A DNA stretch of 64,000 nucleotides, taken from the NCBI GenBank assembly GCA_965230755.1, contig CBDDLT010000015.1, forward strand, positions 367,639-431,638, written 5' to 3'. The stretch's first letter is position 1. Each line of letters starts with the position of its first letter. The stretch is from DATFJT01 sp965230755 (lineage in GTDB: Bacteria; Bacteroidota; Bacteroidia; Chitinophagales; Saprospiraceae). The notes under the pieces are model-generated. The model had not been told where the DNA came from. It searched no databases and worked only from the letters and a program-made list of their open reading frames with translations. The position numbers were made by a program, and so were the translations under genes. Of this stretch, positions 52,791 through 62,898 are shown piece after piece.

Positions 52791-54251
52791 CTAATTTACA
52801 TCCCACCACATTCTGGCAGTCAAATCATCAGGATTTGAAGTAACAGCATTCAAGTTAGCTCCGTTAGTTGCTTGCTCATCAACAGGATAAGGCAACTTAA
52901 CAGGGATAGAATTAATCAATCCAGCAGGTGCTGGTAACAATTGTGGCTCATCCAATCTTCTGTGCTCAGCCCAAGCTTGAAGACCGTTCATATAGAAAGC
53001 AAACCATTTTTGTAGACCTAAAGAAGCTTTCCAGTTGCTACCATCATAAGCATTTGCGCTTACATAATCATCAATAGCAGCCTGATCTGAAATACCCCAA
53101 TAGTTCATTGATTGTGCTATACCGTCCGCGTACAATTGCGCAGCATCGCCTGTAATCATTCCTCTTTGTACAGCCTCAGCCAATAAGAAATGAACTTCAG
53201 CAGCGTCAATCATAACAGCTGGTTCCGTAGCTTGTCTTACTCGGTCACTTGGTCGAGAAGTTGTAGCTTTCAAAGCGAAAGCATCCTGATCATTCAATCC
53301 GTAAGGCAATCCAACGATATCTCCAGCAGGAGTAGGACTTGCATATGCATTCAATCTAGGATCTCCAGCAGCATTCAATGCGTCAACCAACTCTTTCGAG
53401 ATGTTAAAGTCATCTCTGTTTTGAGTAACATTATCATCAAAAAGAGGATTAGCAATACTTGCCTCAGGAGAGAAAACCCACAATGCATTATCAGCATTAT
53501 CAGTAATTAAGTCACCACCAGCAGCTTGTTGAACATAAGTCTGAGCAGTACCTGCATCAGCATCAGCAATTCTCATGGCAGCTCTTAGCATCAAAGATGT
53601 TCCAAACTTCTTCCACTTAGCCATATCACCACTGTAAATTAACTCACCACCGCCAAAAGACGTACCAACACCAGCAGCTTCATCGATGCTACCTACGGCG
53701 CTAGACAAGGTCATTAAAATACCGTTGTAAATGCTCTGCTGACTGTCGTAAGCAGGTTGAGGAAATTCTGAACTTAATGCCTGAGAATAAGGAACATCAC
53801 CAAAGACATCTGTTAAATTCTGGTAAGCATAAGACATCAAAATATCAACAATCGCCAATTGGTTTGCTCTAACCTCATCTGTAAGATTAGGATCTTCTAC
53901 GATCATATTCCTAGCTGTAGAGAAGTTGATCAATGAACCAGCTTCAGAAGCAGAACCTGCGTAGAACTCAGCCCACATAACATCAGTATCAGCACCATCC
54001 AAATCATAACGCTGCTCTTCAGTATACTCATTTTGCGCCCAATGTTGAGCCATCAACATACCCCACTCGGCATTCATCGCTCTACTCCATAGATGGCGGT
54101 TGATCTGATATTCCCCTTCTGTAATCAAGTTGATCGCGGGAACATCCGTAGGTTCATTCGGATCTATATTAAGATCTGTTAAGTCATCGCAACTAACCAG
54201 CATGAAAACCGCGGCTAGCATTGCAATGATTGTATAAATAGATAATTTCAT
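52791..54251 (-). CDS. SusD/RagB-like nutrient-binding lipoprotein (copy 2)
   Basis: 486 residues: signal with lipobox MLVSC, mature start DDLTDLNIDPNEPTDVPAINLITEGEYQINRHLWSRAMNAEWGMLM, and the same SusD core as copy 1, ending DDLTARMWWDVN. It lies 12 b after the SusC-like gene, the usual susC-susD pair, so this is the cognate partner. Codon choice looks more uniform than in copy 1, which hints at higher expression (inference by eye). Confidence 0.95.
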   Translation of the reverse strand: MKLSIYTIIAMLAAVFMLVSCDDLTDLNIDPNEPTDVPAINLITEGEYQINRHLWSRAMNAEWGMLMAQHWAQNEYTEEQRYDLDGADTDVMWAEFYAGSASEAGSLINFSTARNMIVEDPNLTDEVRANQLAIVDILMSYAYQNLTDVFGDVPYSQALSSEFPQPAYDSQQSIYNGILMTLSSAVGSIDEAAGVGTSFGGGELIYSGDMAKWKKFGTSLMLRAAMRIADADAGTAQTYVQQAAGGDLITDNADNALWVFSPEASIANPLFDDNVTQNRDDFNISKELVDALNAAGDPRLNAYASPTPAGDIVGLPYGLNDQDAFALKATTSRPSDRVRQATEPAVMIDAAEVHFLLAEAVQRGMITGDAAQLYADGIAQSMNYWGISDQAAIDDYVSANAYDGSNWKASLGLQKWFAFYMNGLQAWAEHRRLDEPQLLPAPAGLINSIPVKLPYPVDEQATNGANLNAVTSNPDDLTARMWWDVN

Positions 54252-54263
54252 GATATTAATTAA

Positions 54264-57200
54264 TTAAAAGTTAAACGATAGATTGATACCGTAAGATCTA
54301 GTAGAAGGAACTTGTGCATTTTCTAATCCTTGATCATTTCCTGAACTAGTTACAATCTGTGGATCGATATAAGGTATATCAGAAGATAGAATCGCAAGAT
54401 TTCTACCATATAGTGTAACTGTCATACCTCCTATAGAACTATTGCCAAATACTCTATCAGGAATTCTGTATCCAATTCTCACATCTCTTAACTTAACAAA
54501 ACTTGCATCATAAACATTAGGAGCAGCAAATCCAAACGTACCTTGATAGTAAGCCTGAACATCCTGGATAACGATATCGTTCTCAGAACCGTCAGCTTTA
54601 ACACCTTCTAGTAATAAACCATTCGCTCTAATGTCACTTTCACCATTTCTAGATACTGTATTAGGAAGCATACCAGAGTAAGCAGCCCACTGTAAAGAAG
54701 TAGAGTGAATAACACCACCTTTTTGGAAATCAAACAACGCACCAGCAAACAATCCTTTGTAGTTAACGTTCAATCCAAAACCACCAGTCCAGTCAGCAAT
54801 AGCTGAACCTAAGAATACACGCTGAGAAGTAGTCATGTAGTATCCGTTTTCGTCAACTACTCTTCTACCATCATTTCTTATAATGTTACCATCAGCATCT
54901 TCTTCATAATTCTCTCTGATATAATCTTGTCCATAAACTCCCATGTAAGAATCACCTTCTGCAATTCTCAACTCAGCAGCCCAAGTACCACCTCTAGAGA
55001 TATTGTCAACACCTTCTGCCAAACTCACAACTTCGTTGTTGATTTTAGCTGCATTGAATACCAATTCTAACTGGAAGTCTTTAGTTTGAACAGGAATTAC
55101 GCTAGCCTGAATTTCCAATCCATGGTTACGCATTTCACCTGCGTTCAACAATCTAGAGTTATATCCAGTAGCCGAAGAACTTGAAACTCTAAAGATCTGA
55201 TCTTCAGTCGTTCTGTCAAAATAAGCCAAATCCAAACCAAATCTACCTTGTAAGAATCTAAGATCAAGACCAACTTCATACTCCGAAGTCAACTCAGGCT
55301 TAAGATCCGGATTGTTTTGAGTTACAGGTACTTCATATCTAGGAGCACCATTATAGTTAGGTACTAAAGGAGCGAATGTTGTGGCAATACTGTGCTCATC
55401 TGCATCGTTACCAGCCTGTGCATAACTCGCTCTAATCTTAGCAAAAGAAAGTACATTGTTTCCACTTAGGAAAGGCAATTCAGAAATTACCGCACTAATA
55501 CTTGCAGAAGGATAGAAATAAGAGTTGTTATCTTCAGGAAGAGTAGAACTCCAGTCATTTCTAGCAGCCAAATCCAAGTATAACCAATTGTCAAATCCAA
55601 AAGAGGCCAAACCAAATACAGAGTTAATTCCTTTTTCTCTTTCAAGTGTCTCAACAATCTGAGAACCAACTGAGTTAGACACATTGTAGAAGCCTTCTAG
55701 GGCCATTCCACCTGAAGTGGCCGCCTTATTTCTCTTACTAAATTGTCTCATTCTGTTTGTTCCAACAACACCTTGGAAAGTAACTCTATTGAAGTTTTTG
55801 TAGTAGTTCAAACGAGCTTCCAAATTCGTCTCTTGGAATCTTCTGTCAGTTTCTCCATAATAAGAAGTTTCAACTGAAGCAATTGGAATACCTTCTCTCA
55901 AGTTGAACTGATAAAAATCAGTACCTGCCCGACCTGTGAAACTCAACCCTTCTAATAGATCAATTGTGATATTTGCATTTCCAAACAATCTATTTCTAGT
56001 ATCCTCTTGCAGGTAGTTATTTCTTACCCAATAAGGATTATCGAAGAAGTTAGGACTATCATCAAAACCGATCAAATTGCCATCAGCATCAACGATTGGT
56101 CCTACAGGATTCCAAGTGTACTGAGATCCATCAATCTTAGTATCACTAGACAATCTGTCTAAATCCAATTGAGTCTGCCACCACTGAGTGAAAGCCTGCA
56201 TTGGATTACCATTGTTATAACCTGTGATATTTCTATTTTCCGCATCTGTTCTTACATAATTACCAGATAGTCCAACATTGATTCTATCGTGAATCTGATA
56301 AGCAGAATTGAAAGTAATAGAGTTTCTATCCAATTCACCATTAGGCATTGTACCTTTCTGATTCAAATTGGTATATCCCAAACGGAAAGATCCCAAATCA
56401 TTAGCACCAGATAACGCGATACCATTTTGTAGCGTCTGACCAGTTTCAAAGAAATCTTCATAACCAGAACCAGGAGCTACCCAAGGTCTTACCTCTTTGT
56501 AGTTAGCAGCATCAGGATCCCAAGAATCCCAGTGTCTAACCATTACATTAGGATCGTATTTTGGTCCCCAAGATCCATCCTTAGAATACTGAGGAGTAAG
56601 ATAAGTAGTACCATCTTGATTAACCTCAAAGAAACCATGAGAAGTAGCAGAATTAGTACCTCCACCACCATACTCTTGCTGATGAGGGATTAAGTTTGCT
56701 ACTCTATCAATAGAAAAACTGGAATTTACAGAAACTCCTAAACCTTTTCTTTGACCAGATCCGTTTTTAGTAGTAATAAGGATTACACCATTCGCTCCTC
56801 TTTGACCGTATAGAGCTGTTGCTGCAGTACCTTTAAGAACTTGCATAGACTCAATACTTTCAGGATCAATATCCTGAGCAGGGTTACCATAATCATAAGC
56901 AACACCAGGTCCACCAAATTCTTCGTTAAATCCTCTTGACTGTCTGTTTGTAGAAAAATCCCTATTGTCAATAGGAACTCCATCTACAACGAATAGAGGC
57001 TGGTTATTACCCAAAAATGAAGATGATCCACGGATAGTGATTCTAGAAGATCCTCCTAATGTAGAAGGCGAACCCTGTATTTGAACACCTGCAATCTTAC
57101 CTTGCAAAGAGTTAACGATGTTAACTTCACGTGTTTCGATGAGATCCGTTCCATCGACCTGTTGTGTGGCATAACCAATTGATTTTTCATCTCGTTCAAT

Positions 57201-57524
57201 TCCGAGTGCTGTTACAATAGCACTTTCCAAAAGAACTCCTTCGGATAGAGAAACATCCATAAGGTTAGATGCACCTATAGCCATTTCCTGAGAACCGAAA
57301 CCAGTATAACTAATGACAATGGTCTCTGCTCCGTCAGGAACATTTAAGTTATAGTTTCCATCCAAATCAGTAACTGTTCCTATGGTAGTTCCCTTAACCA
57401 CCACGTTTGCCCCGATTAGAGGTTCACCCTCAGCGTCGGTCACTGAACCACTTATTGTTCTCTGAGCCATCGCCAAAGCGACTGTCATGAGAATAAGTGT
57501 CAGTGTAAGTAGACATTTTTTCAT
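54264..57524 (-). CDS. SusC/RagA-like TonB-dependent outer-membrane receptor
   Basis: ATG 57524 (1086 residues, MKKCLLTLTLILMTVALAMAQ signal peptide). The order is a carboxypeptidase-like regulatory domain (about 20-95, RTISGSVTDAEGEPLIGANVVVKGTTIGT), then the TonB plug with SusC signature (VNIVNSLQGKIAGVQIQGSPS, ITIRGSSSFLGNNQPLFVVDG), then a large beta-barrel ending in RSYGINLSFNF. It imports oligomers captured by SusD. The substrate cannot be told, as no polysaccharide-degrading enzyme is linked. A peptide or other polymer is possible. Confidence 0.96.
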   Translation of the reverse strand: MKKCLLTLTLILMTVALAMAQRTISGSVTDAEGEPLIGANVVVKGTTIGTVTDLDGNYNLNVPDGAETIVISYTGFGSQEMAIGASNLMDVSLSEGVLLESAIVTALGIERDEKSIGYATQQVDGTDLIETREVNIVNSLQGKIAGVQIQGSPSTLGGSSRITIRGSSSFLGNNQPLFVVDGVPIDNRDFSTNRQSRGFNEEFGGPGVAYDYGNPAQDIDPESIESMQVLKGTAATALYGQRGANGVILITTKNGSGQRKGLGVSVNSSFSIDRVANLIPHQQEYGGGGTNSATSHGFFEVNQDGTTYLTPQYSKDGSWGPKYDPNVMVRHWDSWDPDAANYKEVRPWVAPGSGYEDFFETGQTLQNGIALSGANDLGSFRLGYTNLNQKGTMPNGELDRNSITFNSAYQIHDRINVGLSGNYVRTDAENRNITGYNNGNPMQAFTQWWQTQLDLDRLSSDTKIDGSQYTWNPVGPIVDADGNLIGFDDSPNFFDNPYWVRNNYLQEDTRNRLFGNANITIDLLEGLSFTGRAGTDFYQFNLREGIPIASVETSYYGETDRRFQETNLEARLNYYKNFNRVTFQGVVGTNRMRQFSKRNKAATSGGMALEGFYNVSNSVGSQIVETLEREKGINSVFGLASFGFDNWLYLDLAARNDWSSTLPEDNNSYFYPSASISAVISELPFLSGNNVLSFAKIRASYAQAGNDADEHSIATTFAPLVPNYNGAPRYEVPVTQNNPDLKPELTSEYEVGLDLRFLQGRFGLDLAYFDRTTEDQIFRVSSSSATGYNSRLLNAGEMRNHGLEIQASVIPVQTKDFQLELVFNAAKINNEVVSLAEGVDNISRGGTWAAELRIAEGDSYMGVYGQDYIRENYEEDADGNIIRNDGRRVVDENGYYMTTSQRVFLGSAIADWTGGFGLNVNYKGLFAGALFDFQKGGVIHSTSLQWAAYSGMLPNTVSRNGESDIRANGLLLEGVKADGSENDIVIQDVQAYYQGTFGFAAPNVYDASFVKLRDVRIGYRIPDRVFGNSSIGGMTVTLYGRNLAILSSDIPYIDPQIVTSSGNDQGLENAQVPSTRSYGINLSFNF

Positions 57525-57627
57525 ATACAATAGATTTTGATTAAAGTATTAATGATATGTTAATTAAATGTTTGTACAATCTTAAATAAATTCTCTCGAA
57601 CAAAAAAGAAATTCCAGTTAAAAAATA

Positions 57628-58377
57628 TTATTCCAACACTAGTTCTGTCTTTTCTCTTACTAAGCAATTTTTATATTCTATCATGCATTCTCTCAAGCCC
57701 AAATAAAGGCAATCCGCAACGAAAGCATGACCTATGCTAACTTCTAGTAAATCCTCCACATTTTCCTCGTAATACCTCAAATTTTCTCTGTTTAAATCAT
57801 GGCCTGCGTTAAGACCAATTCCCACAGCTTTAGCCTCTTTGGAAAAACTGACATGATCCCTTATTGCCTCCTCTCTTCCCCGCTCATAATCATGGGCATA
57901 ATTTCCAGTATACAGCTCTACTCGATCCGTGCCACTCTCAACCGCGTACTTCAATTGATCGACATCGGGATTAAGAAAAATACTGACTCTTACTCCCCAA
58001 TCTTTCAATCTCGCAATCGTCTCTTTCAAAAAAGTCATGTTTGCTTTCACATCCCATCCCGTGTCCGAGGTAAGTACATTTGGTGGATCTGGAACTAAGG
58101 TGCATTGATCAGGTCTGGTTTCTTCTATGAGTTTTAAAAACCTATCGCTAGGATATCCTTCTATATTCAACTCGGTAGAATTATTTTCTTTGAATCGAGG
58201 TATATCACTATATCTGATATGCCGCTCATCAGGTCTTGGGTGAACTGTAATCCCATCCGCTCCGAGTAATTCGCATTGGTTGGCGAATTTTATCGGATCA
58301 GGAAAGTTTCCCAATCTCTGATTTCGAATCAAAGCAACTTTGTTGACGTTGATACTCAATTTACATTTACCATCCAT
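57628..58377 (-). CDS. pdxJ: Pyridoxine 5'-phosphate synthase
   Basis: 249 residues: LSINVNKVALIRNQR, GADGITVHPRPDERHIRYSDI, NIEGYPSDRFLKLI, CTLVPDPPNVLTSDTGWD, RVELYTGNYA and GHDLNRENLRY. It condenses aminoacetone phosphate with deoxyxylulose 5-phosphate in vitamin B6 synthesis. A single gene, divergent from cdsA. Confidence 0.97.
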   Translation of the reverse strand: MDGKCKLSINVNKVALIRNQRLGNFPDPIKFANQCELLGADGITVHPRPDERHIRYSDIPRFKENNSTELNIEGYPSDRFLKLIEETRPDQCTLVPDPPNVLTSDTGWDVKANMTFLKETIARLKDWGVRVSIFLNPDVDQLKYAVESGTDRVELYTGNYAHDYERGREEAIRDHVSFSKEAKAVGIGLNAGHDLNRENLRYYEENVEDLLEVSIGHAFVADCLYLGLRECMIEYKNCLVREKTELVLE

Positions 58378-58487
58378 ATCCTTTGCATTAAGACTTTGTT
58401 AACAATAAATAAAGTTGGGTTAAATAAAAAAATTAATATGTCCTAAGTTAATTCGAACTAACTTTACAGCGCAATATTTTCATCCGA

Positions 58488-59318
58488 ATGTCTTCAGAAT
58501 TAAAAGTTAGAATATTCTCGGGAATCGTGTTTGGCCTCATTATTATATTGGCTGTCCTAGCTCCATTATGGTTAACGGGAATTCTATTCGGGCTTATGGG
58601 AATGCTTTGTATTTGGGAGCTTTTTTCCTTTTTTGAAAATAGAAGTTCCCTACGGGTTTTGGTTTCCATTATTTATCTTATCATTTATCTGTTTTTATTT
58701 TTTGGATTATTCATGCCCGATGTTTCAACTGTCATTGGATCTTCGAAACTCAGTACGATCCTCTCCTTACTCATTCCAGTATTTTTAATTTTTTGGGCAC
58801 TTTATATTTTTTATTCCAAATCCTTTCACCCATCCGCAATAAATATTCTGGGAAGTTTCACTTATATTATAACAGCCTTCCTTGCTGCGAGCATGGTCCG
58901 AAGCTATGACCAAGGGCAGTTCCTCTCCGTGCTCCTTGTCTCCTTTATATTAGTTTGGACCAATGATAGTTTTGCCTATTTCATAGGAAAAAAATGGGGG
59001 TCCACTCGATTAGCACCTAGGGTTTCTCCTAAAAAGACCATTGAAGGACTCGCCGGTGGTATTTTCTTTACCATCCTAGCTGGTAGCCTCGTCGCCATGA
59101 TCAGGGATGATCGGGATTTTGGTTTTTGGCTGGGTCTGAGTACCGTTGTTGCCTTGACGAGCCCTATAGGTGATCTATTAGAGTCGAAAATTAAGCGTTT
59201 AGTTAAAATAAAGGATAGCGGTAGCATCATTCCCGGGCATGGAGGAATTTTGGATAGATTAGATGGCTTTATCTTTGCCATACCATTAATATTGATATTT
59301 ATAATAAAATACAACTGA
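58488..59318 (+). CDS. cdsA: Phosphatidate cytidylyltransferase
   Basis: 276 residues with about eight membrane helices. The C-terminal signature SKIKRLVKIKDSGSIIPGHGGILDRLD is the CdsA family motif, preceded by SPKKTIEGLAGG. It makes CDP-diacylglycerol. A -7-like TAACTTTA lies at 58459-58466. It is 2 b upstream of psd, so the pair is one operon. Confidence 0.96.
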   Translation: MSSELKVRIFSGIVFGLIIILAVLAPLWLTGILFGLMGMLCIWELFSFFENRSSLRVLVSIIYLIIYLFLFFGLFMPDVSTVIGSSKLSTILSLLIPVFLIFWALYIFYSKSFHPSAINILGSFTYIITAFLAASMVRSYDQGQFLSVLLVSFILVWTNDSFAYFIGKKWGSTRLAPRVSPKKTIEGLAGGIFFTILAGSLVAMIRDDRDFGFWLGLSTVVALTSPIGDLLESKIKRLVKIKDSGSIIPGHGGILDRLDGFIFAIPLILIFIIKYN

Positions 59319-59320
59319 AT

Positions 59321-59971
59321 ATGATTCACTCTGAGGGTATTCCAACTATAGGTTTGACCTTAATCATTAGTTTTGTTCTCTTCTTCGGCTTGAGCAGTAT
59401 TTACTCAGCAACTTGGTTCAAAACAGTGTTGCTTGTTCTCATATTAATTTTGAATTTCCTTATCCTCTGGTTTTTTCGAAATCCGAATCGAGCAGTTGAA
59501 ACAGTGGACAATTCTATCATTCTAGCTCCGGCAGATGGAAAACTAGTGGCCATTGAAGAGGTTATGGAAAATGAATTCTTCAATGAGAAGATGTTAAAAT
59601 TGTCCATTTTCATGTCACCGCTAAATGTACATGTCAACAGATATCCGATAAGTGGAAAAATTAAGTATTTGAAGTATCATCCGGGTAAGTACCTGGTCGC
59701 CTGGCATCCAAAATCATCCGAGTTGAACGAAAGAACAACAGTAGTAATAGAATCTGATCACGGTACTATCCTTTTAAGACAAATTGCCGGAGCCGTAGCA
59801 AGACGAATTGTGTATTATCCTGAAACAGGGGATACCGTAAGGCAAGGAGCTGAGCTGGGATTTATTAAATTCGGTTCAAGAGTAGATGTTTTTATACCGG
59901 TAGAAAGCAAGGTAGAAGCTGAAATAGATCAAACTATTGTAGGAAACAGAACAGTATTGGCTCGGTGGTAA
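59321..59971 (+). CDS. psd: Phosphatidylserine decarboxylase proenzyme (short type)
   Basis: 216 residues with two N-terminal membrane helices (about 10-28, 35-52), then APADGKLVAIEE, FMSPLNVHVNRYPISG and RIVYYPETGDTVRQGAELGFIKFGSRVDVFIP. The Gly185-Ser186 pair is the self-cleavage site that makes the pyruvoyl cofactor. It converts phosphatidylserine to phosphatidylethanolamine. The two genes are translationally close (2-b gap after cdsA). Confidence 0.95.
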   Translation: MIHSEGIPTIGLTLIISFVLFFGLSSIYSATWFKTVLLVLILILNFLILWFFRNPNRAVETVDNSIILAPADGKLVAIEEVMENEFFNEKMLKLSIFMSPLNVHVNRYPISGKIKYLKYHPGKYLVAWHPKSSELNERTTVVIESDHGTILLRQIAGAVARRIVYYPETGDTVRQGAELGFIKFGSRVDVFIPVESKVEAEIDQTIVGNRTVLARW

Positions 59972-59977
59972 TGGGCT

Positions 59978-60994
59978 CTATCCTTCCCAAATAATGTCAC
60001 CAAATCGATTGATATAGATCCACTCTTCATCCTGGATCACCATAGCCAAAGGCCGGTCAAAATCTTCGGCATAACTGAAGGCCGGTTCGAGCATCCATTT
60101 TCCGTCTAAACTCAGGTAACCCCATTTGCCATTCAATTTTACCGCAGCTATATCTTTATTAAAAGAACGAGCATCATCGAATTGAGGATCGATAAACCAG
60201 GTACCGTCACGATGAATAAAACCGTATTTTCCATCCATGGCAACAGAAGCATATTGCTGCTTAAAACCATTGGCAAAATCAAATCGAGCAGGTATCTTAA
60301 TATCCCCATCCTGATTGATGAACCCAAATTTTCCATTCTCGGAAAACACGCACCAATCTTCTTTAAGAGAACCCTCTTTGGGATGTTTGCCCAAATCAAA
60401 TCGGCAATCCACAACTTTTTCACCATCGTGATTGATCAATCCCCATTTGCCGTCCCTGACCACTTTGGCCAACTTTCCGTCAAATGGAAATGCGGCGTCG
60501 TATTCCGCAGGAATCAACCAAGATCCATTCTTGCCAATATATCCCCAAGTACCATTCTGAGCAGCAGGAGCTTTGTCATATGTAAAATTCCCAACTTCAG
60601 AAAACTTAGGTTCGATGGCAATCAATCCATCTCTGTCAATAAAACCTACCTCTCCATAAATGGATACTCCGGCTAGACCCTGGCTAAAATCGAGAGCGCT
60701 ATCGTAACGCACTGGGATAGCCATATCGCCACGAGTATTTACAAATCCCCATTTATTGACCACTTGTGCTTTGGCCAAACCATTGGAGAAAAAGCCTAAA
60801 TTATTGAAAAAGTGCTTGATAAAAAGGCGTCCCATGTCGTCCATGACAACCAATTTATCATTGAGTTTTACTCTGGTAAATCCTTCAACAAAATCATCCG
60901 CTTCTAAAAATTGGGGTTCAATGACAACAATTCCATCGCTATCAATAAATCCTATCCTTCCTTTCGATTTGATTTTATATCGCGTTTGTTCCAT
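59978..60994 (-). CDS. WG-repeat (KWG) protein
   Basis: ATG 60994 (338 residues, MEQTRYKIKSKGRIGFIDSDG). A frame extension to 61042 is possible but adds non-repeat sequence. Eight to nine WG repeats are visible, each about 35-40 residues with cores like NKWGFVNTRGDMAIPVRYD, GTWGYIGKNGSWLIPAEYD and GKYGFIHRDGTWFIDPQFD. No signal peptide is clear from this start. The repeats probably fold as a beta-propeller-like binding scaffold. The function is unknown. It converges on psd. Confidence 0.85.
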   Translation of the reverse strand: MEQTRYKIKSKGRIGFIDSDGIVVIEPQFLEADDFVEGFTRVKLNDKLVVMDDMGRLFIKHFFNNLGFFSNGLAKAQVVNKWGFVNTRGDMAIPVRYDSALDFSQGLAGVSIYGEVGFIDRDGLIAIEPKFSEVGNFTYDKAPAAQNGTWGYIGKNGSWLIPAEYDAAFPFDGKLAKVVRDGKWGLINHDGEKVVDCRFDLGKHPKEGSLKEDWCVFSENGKFGFINQDGDIKIPARFDFANGFKQQYASVAMDGKYGFIHRDGTWFIDPQFDDARSFNKDIAAVKLNGKWGYLSLDGKWMLEPAFSYAEDFDRPLAMVIQDEEWIYINRFGDIIWEG

Positions 60995-61150
60995 GAGAAT
61001 AAGGATCGTTCTATTATCGCTGCAAGATAACAACAATAACAAAGAATTAAAGCATTACAAATTAAAGTTTTTTCGAATCTTTAAGCAGAGGCTATTCAAA
61101 AAAAGCATCCATGATCAGCGATTGATGATTCATTTATAATAGATCAATTG

Positions 61151-61217
61151 AATTGATAATTAAAAGTAGAAAAGTGATATTTATCCATTATCAATTTTTC
61201 ATTTCTAATTTTTCATT
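61151..61217. repeat. AT-rich intergenic repeats after lysS
   Basis: AATTGATAAT (61151-61160) and ATTATCAATT (61187-61196) form a perfect 10-b inverted repeat with a 26-b loop. Next to it AATTTTTCATT occurs twice (61193-61203 and 61207-61217). No T-run follows, so it is not a typical terminator. The 185-b gap holds nothing else recognisable. Confidence 0.6.
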
Positions 61218-61227
61218 CGAAAGCTTA

Positions 61228-62742
61228 TTATTCCTTCTTCTCCATTCTCATTTGAGGAAACAATAAAACTTCTTGAATACTGCTTTGATTAGTAAGCAAC
61301 ATGCACAATCGGTCCATACCAATTCCGAGCCCACTGGTTGGTGGCATACCGTATTCCAATGCTCTTAAAAAGTCTTCATCGAGGACCATGGCTTCCTCAT
61401 CTCCTCTTTTGGCCAGTTCCAGCTGTGAAACAAACCTTTCCCTTTGATCTATAGGGTCGTTCAACTCTGAGTACGCATTCGCTATTTCCTTTCCATTGAC
61501 AAAAAGTTCGAACCGCTCTACCAAACCGTCTTTTGACCTATGTTTTTTGGCCAATGGTGTCATTTCCAAAGGATAATCGGTGATATAAGTAGGCTGAATA
61601 AGATGTTCCTCTACTTTCTCTCCAAATATCTCGTCTATGATCTTCCCCCTGCCCATATTGTCTTCTAGCCCTATTTTTTGTTCTTTACAAAAGGCCCTCA
61701 ATTCTGTCTCATCCATATCGGAAATGTCCGTTCCCGTATATTGCATGATGGACTCGTACATGGTCATTTGCATATAAGGACCGGCAAAATTAATTTCGTT
61801 TTCGCCCACGGTAACAGATGTACCGCCTGTAACCTCTTTAACGATATGCTCGAGAAGGTTCTCCACCATATGCATCATCCAGATGTAGTCTTTATAGGCC
61901 ACATAGATTTCCATTGCCGTAAACTCAGGATTATGCGTTCTATCCATACCTTCATTACGGAACATCTTACCGATTTCGTAAACTCCCTCAAAACCTCCGA
62001 CGATCAACCTCTTCAGATATAACTCATTCGCTATTCTGAGATACAATGGCATATCCAGTGTATTGTGATGTGTCTTAAATGGCTTCGCCGCAGCACCGCC
62101 ATGAATAACTTGAAGGACTGGCGTCTCCACTTCTATCCATCCCTTTGCATTGAAAAACTGTCTCATGGCGCTAATGGCCTTACTTCTTTTTTCGAAGATA
62201 TTCTTAACATGAGGATTGACAACAAGATCCACATATCGCTGGCGATACCTCAATTCCGGATCTGTAAAAGCGTCGTGAACATTTCCCTCTGCATCCTCTT
62301 TGACAATGGGAAGAGGTCTAAGTGATTTAGAGAGGAAAACCAGCTCTTTCACATGGATGGTCAACTCACCGGTTTTGGTAGTAAAAACATGGCCCTTCAC
62401 ACCAACAAAATCACCTATATCCATGAGTTTTTTGAATACCTTATTGTACAAATCCTTATTTTCCCCAGGACATATTTCATCCCTTGAAACGTAGAGTTGA
62501 ATTCTACCGCTGTTATCCAATAATTCAGCAAAAGAAGCTTTACCCATTACCCTTCTAGACATTATTCGACCCGCTAAACATACCTGTTGCCAGTTCTCCT
62601 CTTCTGCCGCCTTATAGTTCATTTTGACCTCTTCCGCGGTATGCGTGGTTGCATAAGCCTCTGCTGGATAGGGATTAATGCCCAATTCAGCTATTTTTTC
62701 CAAATTTTCTCTTCTTACTAATTCCTGTTCGCTTAACGCCAT
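61228..62742 (-). CDS. lysS: Lysyl-tRNA synthetase, class II
   Basis: 504 residues: an OB-fold anticodon-binding domain (about 55-150, VCLAGRIMSRRVMGKASFAELLD), then a class II core with FNAKGWIEVETPVLQ, FRNEGMDRTHNPEFTAMEIYVAY and GLGIGMDRLCMLLTNQSSIQEVLLFPQM. It charges tRNA-Lys. A single gene, on the opposite strand to the large secreted protein. Confidence 0.98.
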   Translation of the reverse strand: MALSEQELVRRENLEKIAELGINPYPAEAYATTHTAEEVKMNYKAAEEENWQQVCLAGRIMSRRVMGKASFAELLDNSGRIQLYVSRDEICPGENKDLYNKVFKKLMDIGDFVGVKGHVFTTKTGELTIHVKELVFLSKSLRPLPIVKEDAEGNVHDAFTDPELRYRQRYVDLVVNPHVKNIFEKRSKAISAMRQFFNAKGWIEVETPVLQVIHGGAAAKPFKTHHNTLDMPLYLRIANELYLKRLIVGGFEGVYEIGKMFRNEGMDRTHNPEFTAMEIYVAYKDYIWMMHMVENLLEHIVKEVTGGTSVTVGENEINFAGPYMQMTMYESIMQYTGTDISDMDETELRAFCKEQKIGLEDNMGRGKIIDEIFGEKVEEHLIQPTYITDYPLEMTPLAKKHRSKDGLVERFELFVNGKEIANAYSELNDPIDQRERFVSQLELAKRGDEEAMVLDEDFLRALEYGMPPTSGLGIGMDRLCMLLTNQSSIQEVLLFPQMRMEKKE

Positions 62743-62898
62743 GTAAACATTTTGTAATTTATTCGAATATAACGTGAGAACGGCTCAAAATAAAGTTATA
62801 GATTTATATCTTTACTCTTGCAGGACTCATTAATTAACGCAACGTATTGAGTGTTCAAAGGGTTAACTCAATATAAGGTCGAAAAGATAATCATAATT

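Noticed and set aside
60182..60676. 164-codon plus-strand ORF opposite the WG-repeat gene
   Set aside because: Its composition follows from the complement of the repeats. The minus-strand frame has clear repeated WG motifs.
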